Under the pieces are notes generated by a model. That model was not told where the DNA came from. It ran no database searches and worked only from the letters and a program-made list of their open reading frames with translations. Both the position numbers and the translations under genes were made by a program. From the NCBI GenBank assembly GCA_003170315.1, contig PNAH01000036.1:1-48444 (forward strand): a DNA stretch of 48,444 bases, written 5' to 3'. Each line of letters starts with the position of its first letter. Position 1 is the stretch's first letter. Of the stretch, positions 16,841-24,578 are shown piece after piece. The stretch comes from Acidimicrobiaceae bacterium (GTDB lineage: Bacteria > Actinomycetota > Acidimicrobiia > Acidimicrobiales > RAAP-2).

Positions 16841-18018
16841 GTCGTTCCTGGACGCACTGGGCGACGTCGCGCGATCTCGTCGCTCTGGCGTTGCCGGCCC
16901 ACGACGCCGGTACCGGGCTCCTCGGTCGAAGCCTCGGTGAGGCGCAGCGCGGCGGGCCGTTCGTCTTGGACCCCTTCGACGCCTACGCCTCGGGGTTGGT
17001 GTCCAACCCGAACGTCATCGTCGCCGGCTCGATTGGCGCGGGCAAGAGCACCGTGGTGAAGATGACGCTCGATCGCGCCCTCGAACGTGGTCGCCGCGTG
17101 GTCGTGATTGACCCGAAGGGCGAGTACGGCGCGTTGGCGCGGGCCTATGGGGTCCACGTCGTCGCGCTCGGTCGTGACGGGTGGTGCAGTCCATTCCCGT
17201 CGAACGATCGCGAGAGTCGCGATCTGCTTCGCGCGCTCGTCGCCAGTGCCCAAGGTGCCGCGCTCAAGAGTGACCAGCACTACGTCATCGACGAGGTGTG
17301 GCAGCAATTGGACTCGCCGCGGCCGCGACGGGTCCTGCGTGCCCTCTTTGAGTTACTGCACGTTCATCTGGCGTCGCCGACCTCGACCCCGGAACGGAGC
17401 GTGGCGCTGACGCTGTACCGATTCATCCACGGCGACCTCGCCGGACTGTTCGACGGCGACGACGAGCCGATGGTCTTCGCCGGTCAACTCGTGGTCCTCG
17501 ATCTTTCGGCGCAGTGGTCGTCGAACTCGTTTTCCGTTGCCGCGTTGAGTGCCATCGCCGCCGCGCAGCAGATCGTCGCCCTGGAGAACGAACTCGGCTA
17601 TCTCGTGCTCGATGAGGCGTGGTCTCTCTTGGGCGATCCGCACGCCCTGCGTTGGTTGCAGGGTTCGTGGAAGCTGGCGCGCGCCAAGGGTCTCGCTCAC
17701 GTGCTGGTCCTGCACCGCTGGAGTGACGTCGCCGCGGTCGGTGACGTCGGCTCGGTCCATCGCGAACGGGCCCAAGGGCTGCTACGCGAGTGCGAGACGG
17801 CCTGGCTCTTTCGTCAACCGCCCGACGAGGCTCGAGAGATGGCGGTGGCGTTGGGACTGCATCGACGCGAGGAACGCTATCTCTCGGCACTGCCCAAGGG
17901 CGTCGCGCTCGTGCGCTACGGAGCGCACCGTTCGATCGTTCGGGTGCGCCCGGACGAACGAGACGGCGCCTTCATCGATACCGACCGCGCGATGAGGATT
18001 CCGACGGCGGGTGAATGA
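16837..18018 (+). CDS. VirB4-type secretion ATPase (motor half)
   Basis: A 393-residue P-loop ATPase beginning at GTG 16837, whose GTGA overlaps the previous stop. From that start: TSRDLVALALPA, DPFDAYASG and NPNVIVAGSIGAGKST with Walker A at 64-72; DPKGEY (92-97); Walker B YLVLDEAW (255-262) with the DEAW typical of VirB4/TraC; and later VLHRWSDV. VirB4 ATPases are hexameric motors at the base of type IV secretion channels. It overlaps the VirD4-like gene by eight bases. The N-terminal VirB4 domain is encoded separately upstream, so the two products would have to associate. Confidence 0.78.
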   Translation: MSRSWTHWATSRDLVALALPAHDAGTGLLGRSLGEAQRGGPFVLDPFDAYASGLVSNPNVIVAGSIGAGKSTVVKMTLDRALERGRRVVVIDPKGEYGALARAYGVHVVALGRDGWCSPFPSNDRESRDLLRALVASAQGAALKSDQHYVIDEVWQQLDSPRPRRVLRALFELLHVHLASPTSTPERSVALTLYRFIHGDLAGLFDGDDEPMVFAGQLVVLDLSAQWSSNSFSVAALSAIAAAQQIVALENELGYLVLDEAWSLLGDPHALRWLQGSWKLARAKGLAHVLVLHRWSDVAAVGDVGSVHRERAQGLLRECETAWLFRQPPDEAREMAVALGLHRREERYLSALPKGVALVRYGAHRSIVRVRPDERDGAFIDTDRAMRIPTAGE

Positions 18019-19165
18019 CCGTCCGTCGCTCGGACGACGCACCTATCACGGCGTCAGTTACGGACCGCGGGTCCGTCTCGCGCCGCGTAGTTCGCTCCTC
18101 ATCGTCGGTCCCACGCAAGTCGGCAAGACCTCGTCGCTGGTGATTCCCGCGCTGCTGCGTTGGGGCGACGCGCTCGTCGTGACGAGCGTGAAGAACGACG
18201 TGATCACCACGACCAAGGAGTGGCGCGCCACGCTGGGCGAGGTACAGGTCCTCGAACCGGGGCGCGAGTCCGGCTTGACGTGGAATCCGCTCGAGGGCGT
18301 CTCGACGCTCCGTCACGCGCTTCGAGTCGCGCGCGACCTGACCGGCGGACCCGCCGAACGCGGCGAGACGGAATTCTGGAACTCGCTGGCGACGAAGTTG
18401 GTCGGCTCCCTGCTCATGCTGGCCCTCCAGCGCTCGCGCGACATCTTTGACGTTGCTCAGGCCATTGAGAAGCGCGACTTCGATCGGTGGACTGACGCGA
18501 TCGAGCACAGTGAGGCCGGCGACGTGTTGGAGGCCTTCCTCTCGCACGAACCGAGAACGATGGACGGCGTTCTCACGACGGCCGAGACCATGCTGATGCC
18601 GTGGCGATTCCGTCAGCCGTTGGCGCACGTGCGCTCCGTCGTCGATGGACCTCACACCCTGTACCTTTGCAGCCCGCGCGGGGAACAGCGGCACTACGAG
18701 CCGTTGTTTCGCGGGGCCCTTCGAATGGTGTTGGAGGAACAACAGCGCCGGGTCGAACTGCGGATCCAACGGCGACTCCTCTTAGTGCTCGACGAGGCGG
18801 CGACCGTCGCATCGCTCGACGAGCTCGATCAGATGGCCTCGACCGTGAGTGGTCTCGACGTCACGCTGGTGACCGTCTTACAGGACTTCTCCCAGTTGAA
18901 GGCCCGCTGGGGAGCCCGAGCCTCGACCATCGTGAACAATCACACGACCCGTCTGGTGCTCGGTGGCCTGGCCGACCCGTCGGCGTCGCAGTACCTGCCC
19001 GAGCTTTTCGAGACGCGAAAGGACGCTCCGCCATCGGTGCCCCTTCGCCAACGACCGCCAGGCACAGGCACCGTGATCGCCGGTCACCGACCGGCGTTCG
19101 CGGTCCGCCTGCAACCGTGGTGGACCGAACGGCGCCTTCGCGTCCGAGGGGAACGCGAGCCTTAA
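18011..19165 (+). CDS. VirD4/TraG-like coupling ATPase without membrane anchor
   Basis: A 384-residue protein from GTG 18011. Walker A is GPTQVGKTSS (33-42) near the N-terminus, a VTSVKND segment follows (58-64), Walker B is LLVLDEA (257-263), and VLQDFSQL (about 289-296) matches the Q-S-QL motif of VirD4/TraG coupling proteins. ASQYLPELF near 325-335 is also family-like. Canonical coupling proteins have two N-terminal helices; none is seen here, so membrane contact would have to come from partners. It is the last gene of the operon, with ROK kinase 13 bases downstream under its own promoter. Confidence 0.75.
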   Translation: MNDRPSLGRRTYHGVSYGPRVRLAPRSSLLIVGPTQVGKTSSLVIPALLRWGDALVVTSVKNDVITTTKEWRATLGEVQVLEPGRESGLTWNPLEGVSTLRHALRVARDLTGGPAERGETEFWNSLATKLVGSLLMLALQRSRDIFDVAQAIEKRDFDRWTDAIEHSEAGDVLEAFLSHEPRTMDGVLTTAETMLMPWRFRQPLAHVRSVVDGPHTLYLCSPRGEQRHYEPLFRGALRMVLEEQQRRVELRIQRRLLLVLDEAATVASLDELDQMASTVSGLDVTLVTVLQDFSQLKARWGARASTIVNNHTTRLVLGGLADPSASQYLPELFETRKDAPPSVPLRQRPPGTGTVIAGHRPAFAVRLQPWWTERRLRVRGEREP

Positions 19166-19166
19166 C

Positions 19167-19181
19167 TAGCATCGCTTGATG
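19167..19181 (+). promoter_or_regulatory. Leaderless-type promoter of the ROK kinase
   Basis: TAGCAT (19167-19172), six bases, then ATG (19179). This favours the ATG over the in-frame TTG three bases earlier. Confidence 0.58.
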
Positions 19182-19940
19182 GCGCCGCCCCGTACTCCCG
19201 TGCAAGATCAGATCTTGGCGGTCGACATTGGCGCCACCAACGTCAAGTTCTGTCACGTCGACATCCACGGTGAACTGCTCGAGGGCGTTCGCCGTCGTCC
19301 GACGCCCTACCCGTGCTCACCCGAACGTCTCATCGAAACGCTGGACGAACGGATCGAAAGTAGCGCCTGTCCGCGCGTGGGCATCGGCTTTCCCGGCGAG
19401 TTCATCGATGGTCACGTCGTGCGCCCGGGCAACCTCTCGAGACCCGGGGGGGTCACCACCGAGGTCGACCCCCAGCTCGAAGCCCAGTGGAAGGGTTTCG
19501 AACTCCAGGCCGAACTGTGCAAGGCGACCGGCCGAGACGTGCGGATCGTGAACGACGCCACGCTGGCCGCGCTGGGTTCCATCGACGGTCACGGTGTCGA
19601 ACTGGTGCTCACCCTGGGCACCGGTCTCGGAATCGCCCTCTCCATCGACGGCACGTTGCGCAAGATCCGCGACGTGGGCGCCGAAGTGTTCGTTCGCGGC
19701 AAGACCTACGACCAGACCATCGGCGAGCACTCGCGCTCGACGGACGAAGAACACTGGGGTGAACTGCTGGTGATGGCGGTCGACGGATTCGTACGAGAGT
19801 TCGGAGCCACGACGGTCCACTTGGCAGGGGGCAACGCGCGACGGGTCACGCCGACGCTGTTCGCCGAGTCGAACTACCGCGTGGTGATCAACGGCAATCA
19901 GGCCTCCATTCGCGGGGCCGCCAAGCTCTTCTATAGCTGA
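19179..19940 (+). CDS. ROK-family kinase, polyphosphate-glucokinase-like
   Basis: A 253-residue ROK/hexokinase-fold kinase. The phosphate-1 loop is AVDIGATNVKF (14-24), IGFPGEF follows, the catalytic aspartate lies in RIVNDATLAALG, and phosphate-2 is VLTLGTGLGIAL. The size and DIGATN sequence match actinobacterial polyphosphate/ATP glucokinases (PpgK), which phosphorylate glucose in the cytoplasm. The usual ROK zinc cysteine cluster is not visible, as is normal for the PpgK branch. The 3' end overlaps the convergent amidohydrolase by 10 bases. The phosphate donor cannot be told from sequence. Confidence 0.78.
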   Translation: MAPPRTPVQDQILAVDIGATNVKFCHVDIHGELLEGVRRRPTPYPCSPERLIETLDERIESSACPRVGIGFPGEFIDGHVVRPGNLSRPGGVTTEVDPQLEAQWKGFELQAELCKATGRDVRIVNDATLAALGSIDGHGVELVLTLGTGLGIALSIDGTLRKIRDVGAEVFVRGKTYDQTIGEHSRSTDEEHWGELLVMAVDGFVREFGATTVHLAGGNARRVTPTLFAESNYRVVINGNQASIRGAAKLFYS

Positions 19941-21118
19941 GCGAGATCGACCGCGCTCTGGGCGAGAACGCCGGCCAGGATCCGACAGGCCCCGTCTTGC
20001 ACTTGAAAGTCCGGGCTGTGGTGCATGCCGCTCGAGCCGTCGTCGTTGGCGCCACCAATGAACATGTAACAGCCGGGAACTCGGTTCATGAACTCGGAGA
20101 CGTCGTCGCTGGGCGTGAAGGGGGGAATCGTCATGACGCCGCCGGCCCCGACGATCTTCGTGGCTGACTTCATGACCTGTTCGTAGACGTCGACGTTGTT
20201 CACCACGGCCGGCGCCAGGTCGGTCAGATCAAGGGAGCACGCGACGACGAACATCGCCTCCACCTCTTCCATCAACGAGCGCAGTCGTTCCAGCGCCTCG
20301 ACGTGCTGCTCGGCGGTGAACGTGCGAAGTGTTCCGCGCAGCACGGCGTGTCGCGGTACCACGTTCATGGCGGTGCCGGCGTTGATGACGCCGGCCGAAC
20401 AGGCGCAGTTGGTTCCCTCGAAGGAGAGCCCGTCGACCACTTCTCCCAGTCGCGGCGCCAAGTGACTGACGGCGAGAATGACGTTGCCTTCGACGCTCGC
20501 CATCGCTCCGTGACCGCCCTTGCCCTTGAGGTGGATCGAGAGCGACGCGGCTTCGCTCATCATGACGCCCGGCTTCGTCCCGACGAATCCGAGGGGAGCG
20601 AGTGACGACACGTGAGCCCCGATGACGACGTCGACCGGGTTGTCGATCAACACGCCACCGTTGATCATCGCCATTGCGCCGCCGAGCGCCTCCTCGGCGG
20701 GCTGAAACAGCAGCGTGAACTCGCCCGCCAGCTCTGCTTGGCGCCGCGACAGTACGTCGGCGATGCCGAGCAGACCAGCGGTGTGCACGTCGTGGCCGCA
20801 CGCGTGCATGACGCCGTCGTTCACCGAGGCGAAGGAGATTCGGTTTTCTTCGGTAACCGGCAGTCCGTCGATGTCCGCACGGATCATGACGCGTCGCCCG
20901 GGCTTCGCACCACGAAGGACCGCGACGGCACCGGTCTCCGTAGGACACGACGCGAGCTCCCAGCCGAGTTCGACGAGCCGATCGCGAACTACCTGCGTCG
21001 TGTGGTGTTCTTGGAAGGCGAGTTCGGGATGGGCGTGGAGGACGTGTCGAATCTCCACCATGGACGCGTCGACGTCGTCGAGCAGCCGTGGTAGATCGTC
21101 GGAGAACGTGTCAGTCAT
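19931..21118 (-). CDS. M20-family amidohydrolase (hippurate hydrolase/IAA-amino-acid hydrolase type)
   Basis: A 395-residue zinc or manganese amidohydrolase of the peptidase M20D type. Landmarks are HPELAFQE (30-37), IRADIDGLPV (79-88), HACGHDVHTAGLLG (105-118), FQPAEE (138-143, catalytic glutamate), the dimerisation domain with KGKGGHGAM, and the late HHSPDFQV. Such enzymes hydrolyse N-acyl amino acids. I use ATG 21118 because TACCAT lies six bases upstream and the protein then starts at MTDTFSDDL; an in-frame GTG further upstream adds 11 unlikely residues. Substrate is unknown. Confidence 0.87.
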   Translation of the reverse strand: MTDTFSDDLPRLLDDVDASMVEIRHVLHAHPELAFQEHHTTQVVRDRLVELGWELASCPTETGAVAVLRGAKPGRRVMIRADIDGLPVTEENRISFASVNDGVMHACGHDVHTAGLLGIADVLSRRQAELAGEFTLLFQPAEEALGGAMAMINGGVLIDNPVDVVIGAHVSSLAPLGFVGTKPGVMMSEAASLSIHLKGKGGHGAMASVEGNVILAVSHLAPRLGEVVDGLSFEGTNCACSAGVINAGTAMNVVPRHAVLRGTLRTFTAEQHVEALERLRSLMEEVEAMFVVACSLDLTDLAPAVVNNVDVYEQVMKSATKIVGAGGVMTIPPFTPSDDVSEFMNRVPGCYMFIGGANDDGSSGMHHSPDFQVQDGACRILAGVLAQSAVDLAQL

Positions 21119-21130
21119 AGAGGCATGGTA
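21116..21130 (-). promoter_or_regulatory. Leaderless-type promoter of the amidohydrolase
   Basis: On the minus strand TACCAT (21130-21125), six bases, then ATG at 21118. The same hexamer and spacing precede tryptophanase. Confidence 0.55.
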
Positions 21131-21189
21131 CCCAGATGACCGAGGTCTCAACGAAGGTCACTCGACTACGATGGAAGGTCAGCATCAAT

Positions 21190-21263
21190 GCGGCTGTAGC
21201 TCAGCGGATTAGAGCATCGGTCTACGGAACCGAGGGTCGGGGGTTCGAATCCCTCCAGCCGCA
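21190..21263 (+). tRNA. tRNA-Arg (ACG anticodon)
   Basis: A 74-nt cloverleaf: GCGGCTG pairs with CAGCCGC, the anticodon stem TCGGT/ACCGA encloses CTACGGA (anticodon ACG), and the T arm has GGGGG-TTCGAAT-CCCTC. TACGAT at 21167-21172 is a likely -10. It is nearly identical to the tRNA-Arg at 24475. Confidence 0.96.
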
Positions 21264-21374
21264 CTTATTCGACGCTCGAGCGGTGACATGTCCGATTAAA
21301 GCGTCCGCATCGCTCAAAACCTCCATGACATGTGCATCGCGGGTCTGCTCGGCACCATTGGCATACGCTGCACC

Positions 21375-21917
21375 ATGAATGGTGCGTCTCGAAAGATCGG
21401 CCACCGCGTCCTCGTCGACGGGATGATGGGGTCCGGGAAGAGCACGTTCGCCCGTGCACTCGCGGGAAGGACTGGTTTGCCGGTGATTCACCTCGACTTC
21501 CACTATTGGAAGCCGGGCTGGGTGCGACCATCGGACGACGAGTGGCGAGAACGGCAACGCACGCTGCTCGCTGGCGAGGCTTGGATCATCGACGGAAATT
21601 ACAACGAGACGCTTGACCTCCGGCTCGAGCGCGCGGAAACCGTCGTCTTTCTCGATACTTCTTGGTGGTTGTGCGCGAGTCGCGCGTTTGTGCGGGGGCT
21701 TCGCAAGCCCGTTGGCGAGATGCCGGAGGGTTGCGAAGACTCGGTCAACCGACGCTTGCGCGACGAGTGGGGCGGCGTTGGGAGGATTTGGCGCAACCGC
21801 CGATCTGAACCTGAGTTCGCACGCTCCGAGATTTTGCGGCACGGGTCTGACACGACGGTGCACGTGCTCTGTTCGCGGCGGGAGTCGAGGGCGTTTCTCG
21901 ATGCCGTTTGCCGCTAG
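21375..21917 (+). CDS. P-loop kinase, adenylate-kinase-like
   Basis: A 180-residue nucleoside/AAA-type kinase. Walker A is GMMGSGKST (16-24), followed by LPVIHLDFHYWKPGW, a conserved-looking DF--W segment also found in FlaR/DNA-topology-modulation-type kinases, then WIIDGNY and an Arg-rich lid RLRDEWGGVGRIWRNRR. The substrate is unknown. ATG 21375 is chosen since the frame upstream lacks kinase sequence and TACGCT ends five bases before it. It is the first gene between the two tRNA-Arg genes. Confidence 0.72.
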   Translation: MNGASRKIGHRVLVDGMMGSGKSTFARALAGRTGLPVIHLDFHYWKPGWVRPSDDEWRERQRTLLAGEAWIIDGNYNETLDLRLERAETVVFLDTSWWLCASRAFVRGLRKPVGEMPEGCEDSVNRRLRDEWGGVGRIWRNRRSEPEFARSEILRHGSDTTVHVLCSRRESRAFLDAVCR

Positions 21918-22078
21918 AGAGCACCATCCCCGCCAGTAGTCGTCACGAAGCGAAGAACGTTCTTCTGCGCACGACGGGAATATCACGTCGCTTCTGACTT
22001 CGGGACCATCTCTCAGCCAATTAACAGCACCTTCACATAACTCTCACAAATGCGTTTTCTACTCTGAGAATTGTTCCT

Positions 22079-22096
22079 TTGAAAGGAGAACAAATG
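22079..22096 (+). promoter_or_regulatory. Strong Shine-Dalgarno deciding the start of the secreted protein
   Basis: AAAGGAG ends six bases before ATG 22094, and the signal peptide begins there. This contrasts with the leaderless starts common elsewhere in the window. Confidence 0.7.
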
Positions 22097-22819
22097 AAAA
22101 TCGTAACTACCCGATCCTTTGCGGTACTCGCGCTAGTCGCCGCCATGGGTATCGGTATTCCATCCGTTGCTTACGCCGGGTCGACCACTACAACCAAGGT
22201 TCCGAGTGCCAGTTTCATTGCGGCGCAACATGCGCTCGAGGTCCAGCTGGCCAACCGGGCGACGCAACTGGGGCATCTTGTCAAAGACGTGACGGCAGCG
22301 ACTTCGCTGACCGCGAGTGCTTCGTCGATACTCCAAGCCCGTCTTTCGACAGAGGGAGCGAGTATTAGCGCCTTGATTGCGAAGGTTCCGACGGACACCA
22401 CCAGAGCAGAACTCAACTCAGACCGCTCCGCGATGTTGAAGGACAACCGCGTTTACGCGGTGATGTCGCCCCAAGTGTTCGAGATGATCGAAGCTTCGGT
22501 TGTGGCCGATCAGGTTGCGACGTTGCAGGCCAACGAAGCGACGCTCCAATCAGAGGTTGCGTCAATCGTGGGTCTACCGGGCTACAAGAACGCTCTTAAC
22601 CACTACAACAACTACGTGTTGCGTCTTTCAAACTGGTCCACCAGAATTTTGGACGTAGAAAGCATCGTGCTCGCCCAGACACCGCAGGGCTACCCAGGCA
22701 ACACGAAGATTTTCGTCACCCAGAATCACCGAATTCTCGACGCCAACATTGCCCTGGCGTACGCCGCGTATGACGCGAGCATCATCGGTCTCGCTACGGG
22801 CGGATACACCGGTTCGTAG
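22094..22819 (+). CDS. Secreted, predominantly helical protein of unknown function
   Basis: A 241-residue exported protein. A Sec signal peptide (about 1-28) has a basic start, a hydrophobic core and a likely cleavage after VAYA. A short Ser/Thr stretch (GSTTTTK) follows, then about 190 residues rich in Ala, Leu, Gln and Ser with heptad-like spacing, suggesting an extended helical bundle or coiled coil. There is no cysteine, lipobox or C-terminal anchor. Composition is less GC-rich than the neighbours. A strong terminator follows, so it is monocistronic. No family is recognised. Confidence 0.7.
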   Translation: MKIVTTRSFAVLALVAAMGIGIPSVAYAGSTTTTKVPSASFIAAQHALEVQLANRATQLGHLVKDVTAATSLTASASSILQARLSTEGASISALIAKVPTDTTRAELNSDRSAMLKDNRVYAVMSPQVFEMIEASVVADQVATLQANEATLQSEVASIVGLPGYKNALNHYNNYVLRLSNWSTRILDVESIVLAQTPQGYPGNTKIFVTQNHRILDANIALAYAAYDASIIGLATGGYTGS

Positions 22820-22849
22820 GGAGTCGAGTCGCAAGCTAATCTGTGGCAG

Positions 22850-22899
22850 TCAAATATGGCGGTCGGTGGCCTCGGTCATCGGCCGCCATTTGATTTTTT
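22850..22899 (+). terminator. Rho-independent terminator
   Basis: A long hairpin with arms TCAAAT/ATTTGA and GGCGG/CCGCC, and nine further pairs (some G-T) inside, is followed by six T residues (22894-22899). It ends the secreted-protein transcript and is the clearest intrinsic terminator seen in the window. Confidence 0.85.
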
Positions 22900-22929
22900 G
22901 CCGCGACAACGGCGATGTAGAAAGCGTCG

Positions 22930-24309
22930 CTACGCGATCGGTTCGAATTGGGCGGTGAAGTGGCGCAGGGCTTGGGGCTCTTGGACCATTCGATACCCAG
23001 GCAAGGAGGCAGCATCCTTGGCGACCGAAGTGACGACTTCAATCACATAATCAATGTGGCTCTGGGTATAGGTTCGCCGCGGAATCGCCAATCGGACTAA
23101 CTCCATCGCGGCCGGCGTTTCCGTACCATCAGGTTGACGGCCGAACATCACTGTGCCGATTTCACAACTTCGGATACCACCGGCCTTGTAGAGGGCTACC
23201 GCGAGCGCTTGACCCGGATACTGGAGTGGCGCAATGTGACTCAGCAACGCCTTGGCGTCCACGTAGACCGCATGGCCCCCAATGGGCTTCACGACGGGAA
23301 CTCCGGCTGCGTCGAGCGCGTCGCCTAAATACGCGGTGGAGCGAATCCGGTAGCGCAAGTAGTCCGGTTGCACCGCTTCCTTCAGACCCTGCGCCAATGC
23401 CTCAAGGTCTCGCCCGGCTAACCCGCCGTAGGTCGGAAAGCCTTCGGTCAAGATCAACATGTTGCGACATTTCTCGGCGAGATCATCATCGTTCAGGGCC
23501 AACCAACCACCAATGTTGCCGAACGGATCCTTCTTAGCGCTCATGGTCATTCCATCGGCCAAGGACGCAGTCTCTCGGACAATGTCGCTTATGTCCCTTT
23601 GCGATTGCCCCTCTTCGCGTTCGTGGATGAACCATGCGTTTTCGGCAAATCGGCACGCGTCCAAGAAGAAGGGAACGGCGTACCTTCGACAGATATCACT
23701 CACGCCTCGAATGTTGGCCAATGAGACAGGTTGTCCGCCGCCCGAGTTATTGGTGATGGTCAAGAAGACCACAGGGATAGTGGCTGCGCGCTCCTGGAGA
23801 AGTGTTTCGAGCGCGACAAGATCCATGTTCCCTTTGAAAGGGTGAATTTTTGCGGGGTCGTGACCTTCAGGAATCAACAGATCCCGTGCCTCGGCGCCGG
23901 AGAATTCGACATTTGCCCGCGTCGTATCGAAATGGGTGTTGTTGGGAACTAATTTTCCCGGACCACCAACGACCGAGAAGAGAATTCGTTCGGCGGCCCG
24001 GCCCTGATGTGTCGGAATAACGTGACGAAAGGGAAACAGTTCCTTCACGGCGGCTTCAAAACGAAACCACGACGGTGAACCTGCGTAACTCTCGTCACCG
24101 CGTTGAATGGCGGCCCACTGGTCACGAGACATAGCTCCGGTGCCAGAGTCAGTGAGCAGATCGATGAGAACATCTTCGGCATGAAGGTTGAACAAGTTGA
24201 AACCAGCTTGTTCAATTGCGAAAGAGCGCTCCTCCACCGTGGTGATGCGTAACGGTTCGACCGAGTGAATTCTGAATGGTTCGATAATGGTAGTGAATGG
24301 CTGGCCCAT
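22930..24309 (-). CDS. tnaA: Tryptophanase (beta-eliminating lyase)
   Basis: A full-length 459-residue PLP enzyme of the tryptophanase/tyrosine phenol-lyase family, which splits L-tryptophan to indole, pyruvate and ammonia. Visible are VIPTHQGRAAE (98-107), NNSGGGQPV, FLDACRFAENA (215-225), the PLP lysine in MSAKKDPFGNIGG (K260) and GFPTYGGLAGRDLEA. The end of the protein (RRTYTQSHIDYVIE, LRHFTA) resembles tryptophanase more than tyrosine phenol-lyase. ATG 24309 sits six bases after TACCAT, so no leader peptide (TnaC) precedes it. No tryptophan permease is adjacent. Confidence 0.85.
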   Translation of the reverse strand: MGQPFTTIIEPFRIHSVEPLRITTVEERSFAIEQAGFNLFNLHAEDVLIDLLTDSGTGAMSRDQWAAIQRGDESYAGSPSWFRFEAAVKELFPFRHVIPTHQGRAAERILFSVVGGPGKLVPNNTHFDTTRANVEFSGAEARDLLIPEGHDPAKIHPFKGNMDLVALETLLQERAATIPVVFLTITNNSGGGQPVSLANIRGVSDICRRYAVPFFLDACRFAENAWFIHEREEGQSQRDISDIVRETASLADGMTMSAKKDPFGNIGGWLALNDDDLAEKCRNMLILTEGFPTYGGLAGRDLEALAQGLKEAVQPDYLRYRIRSTAYLGDALDAAGVPVVKPIGGHAVYVDAKALLSHIAPLQYPGQALAVALYKAGGIRSCEIGTVMFGRQPDGTETPAAMELVRLAIPRRTYTQSHIDYVIEVVTSVAKDAASLPGYRMVQEPQALRHFTAQFEPIA

Positions 24310-24321
24310 CGCCTGATGGTA
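24307..24321 (-). promoter_or_regulatory. Leaderless-type tnaA promoter
   Basis: On the minus strand TACCAT (24321-24316), six bases (CAGGCG), then ATG at 24309. The geometry leaves no room for a 5' leader. Confidence 0.58.
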
Positions 24322-24474
24322 CCGTCATTAGGCCGTTCGTCGGAAAGCGATCAGGCATCGCCACGTTGACCGCGATAGTGGAACTGGCCGTTCTGGTCCA
24401 TAAGATTGAAGTCCTAGCGTTTTTTATATTCTCCGTGATTCAGATGTGGGCAACGAGTAGTAAGAAATTGACGC

Positions 24475-24547
<73 letters not shown>

Positions 24548-24578
24548 CCATTCCCTCCGGGAACGTTCAATATGGTCA

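Noticed and set aside
14384..19165. Integrated conjugative element
   Set aside because: No relaxase, integrase, replication or partition gene, and no terminal repeat is visible on either side within the window.
21222..21986. Minus-strand frame ending in GWRDSNPRPS
   Set aside because: That peptide is the familiar false translation of an antisense tRNA gene, here tRNA-Arg, and the rest is antisense to the kinase.
21264..24474. Genomic island between two tRNA-Arg genes
   Set aside because: There is no integrase, no transposase and no perfect attachment repeat beyond tRNA homology, so only the weaker duplication idea is kept.
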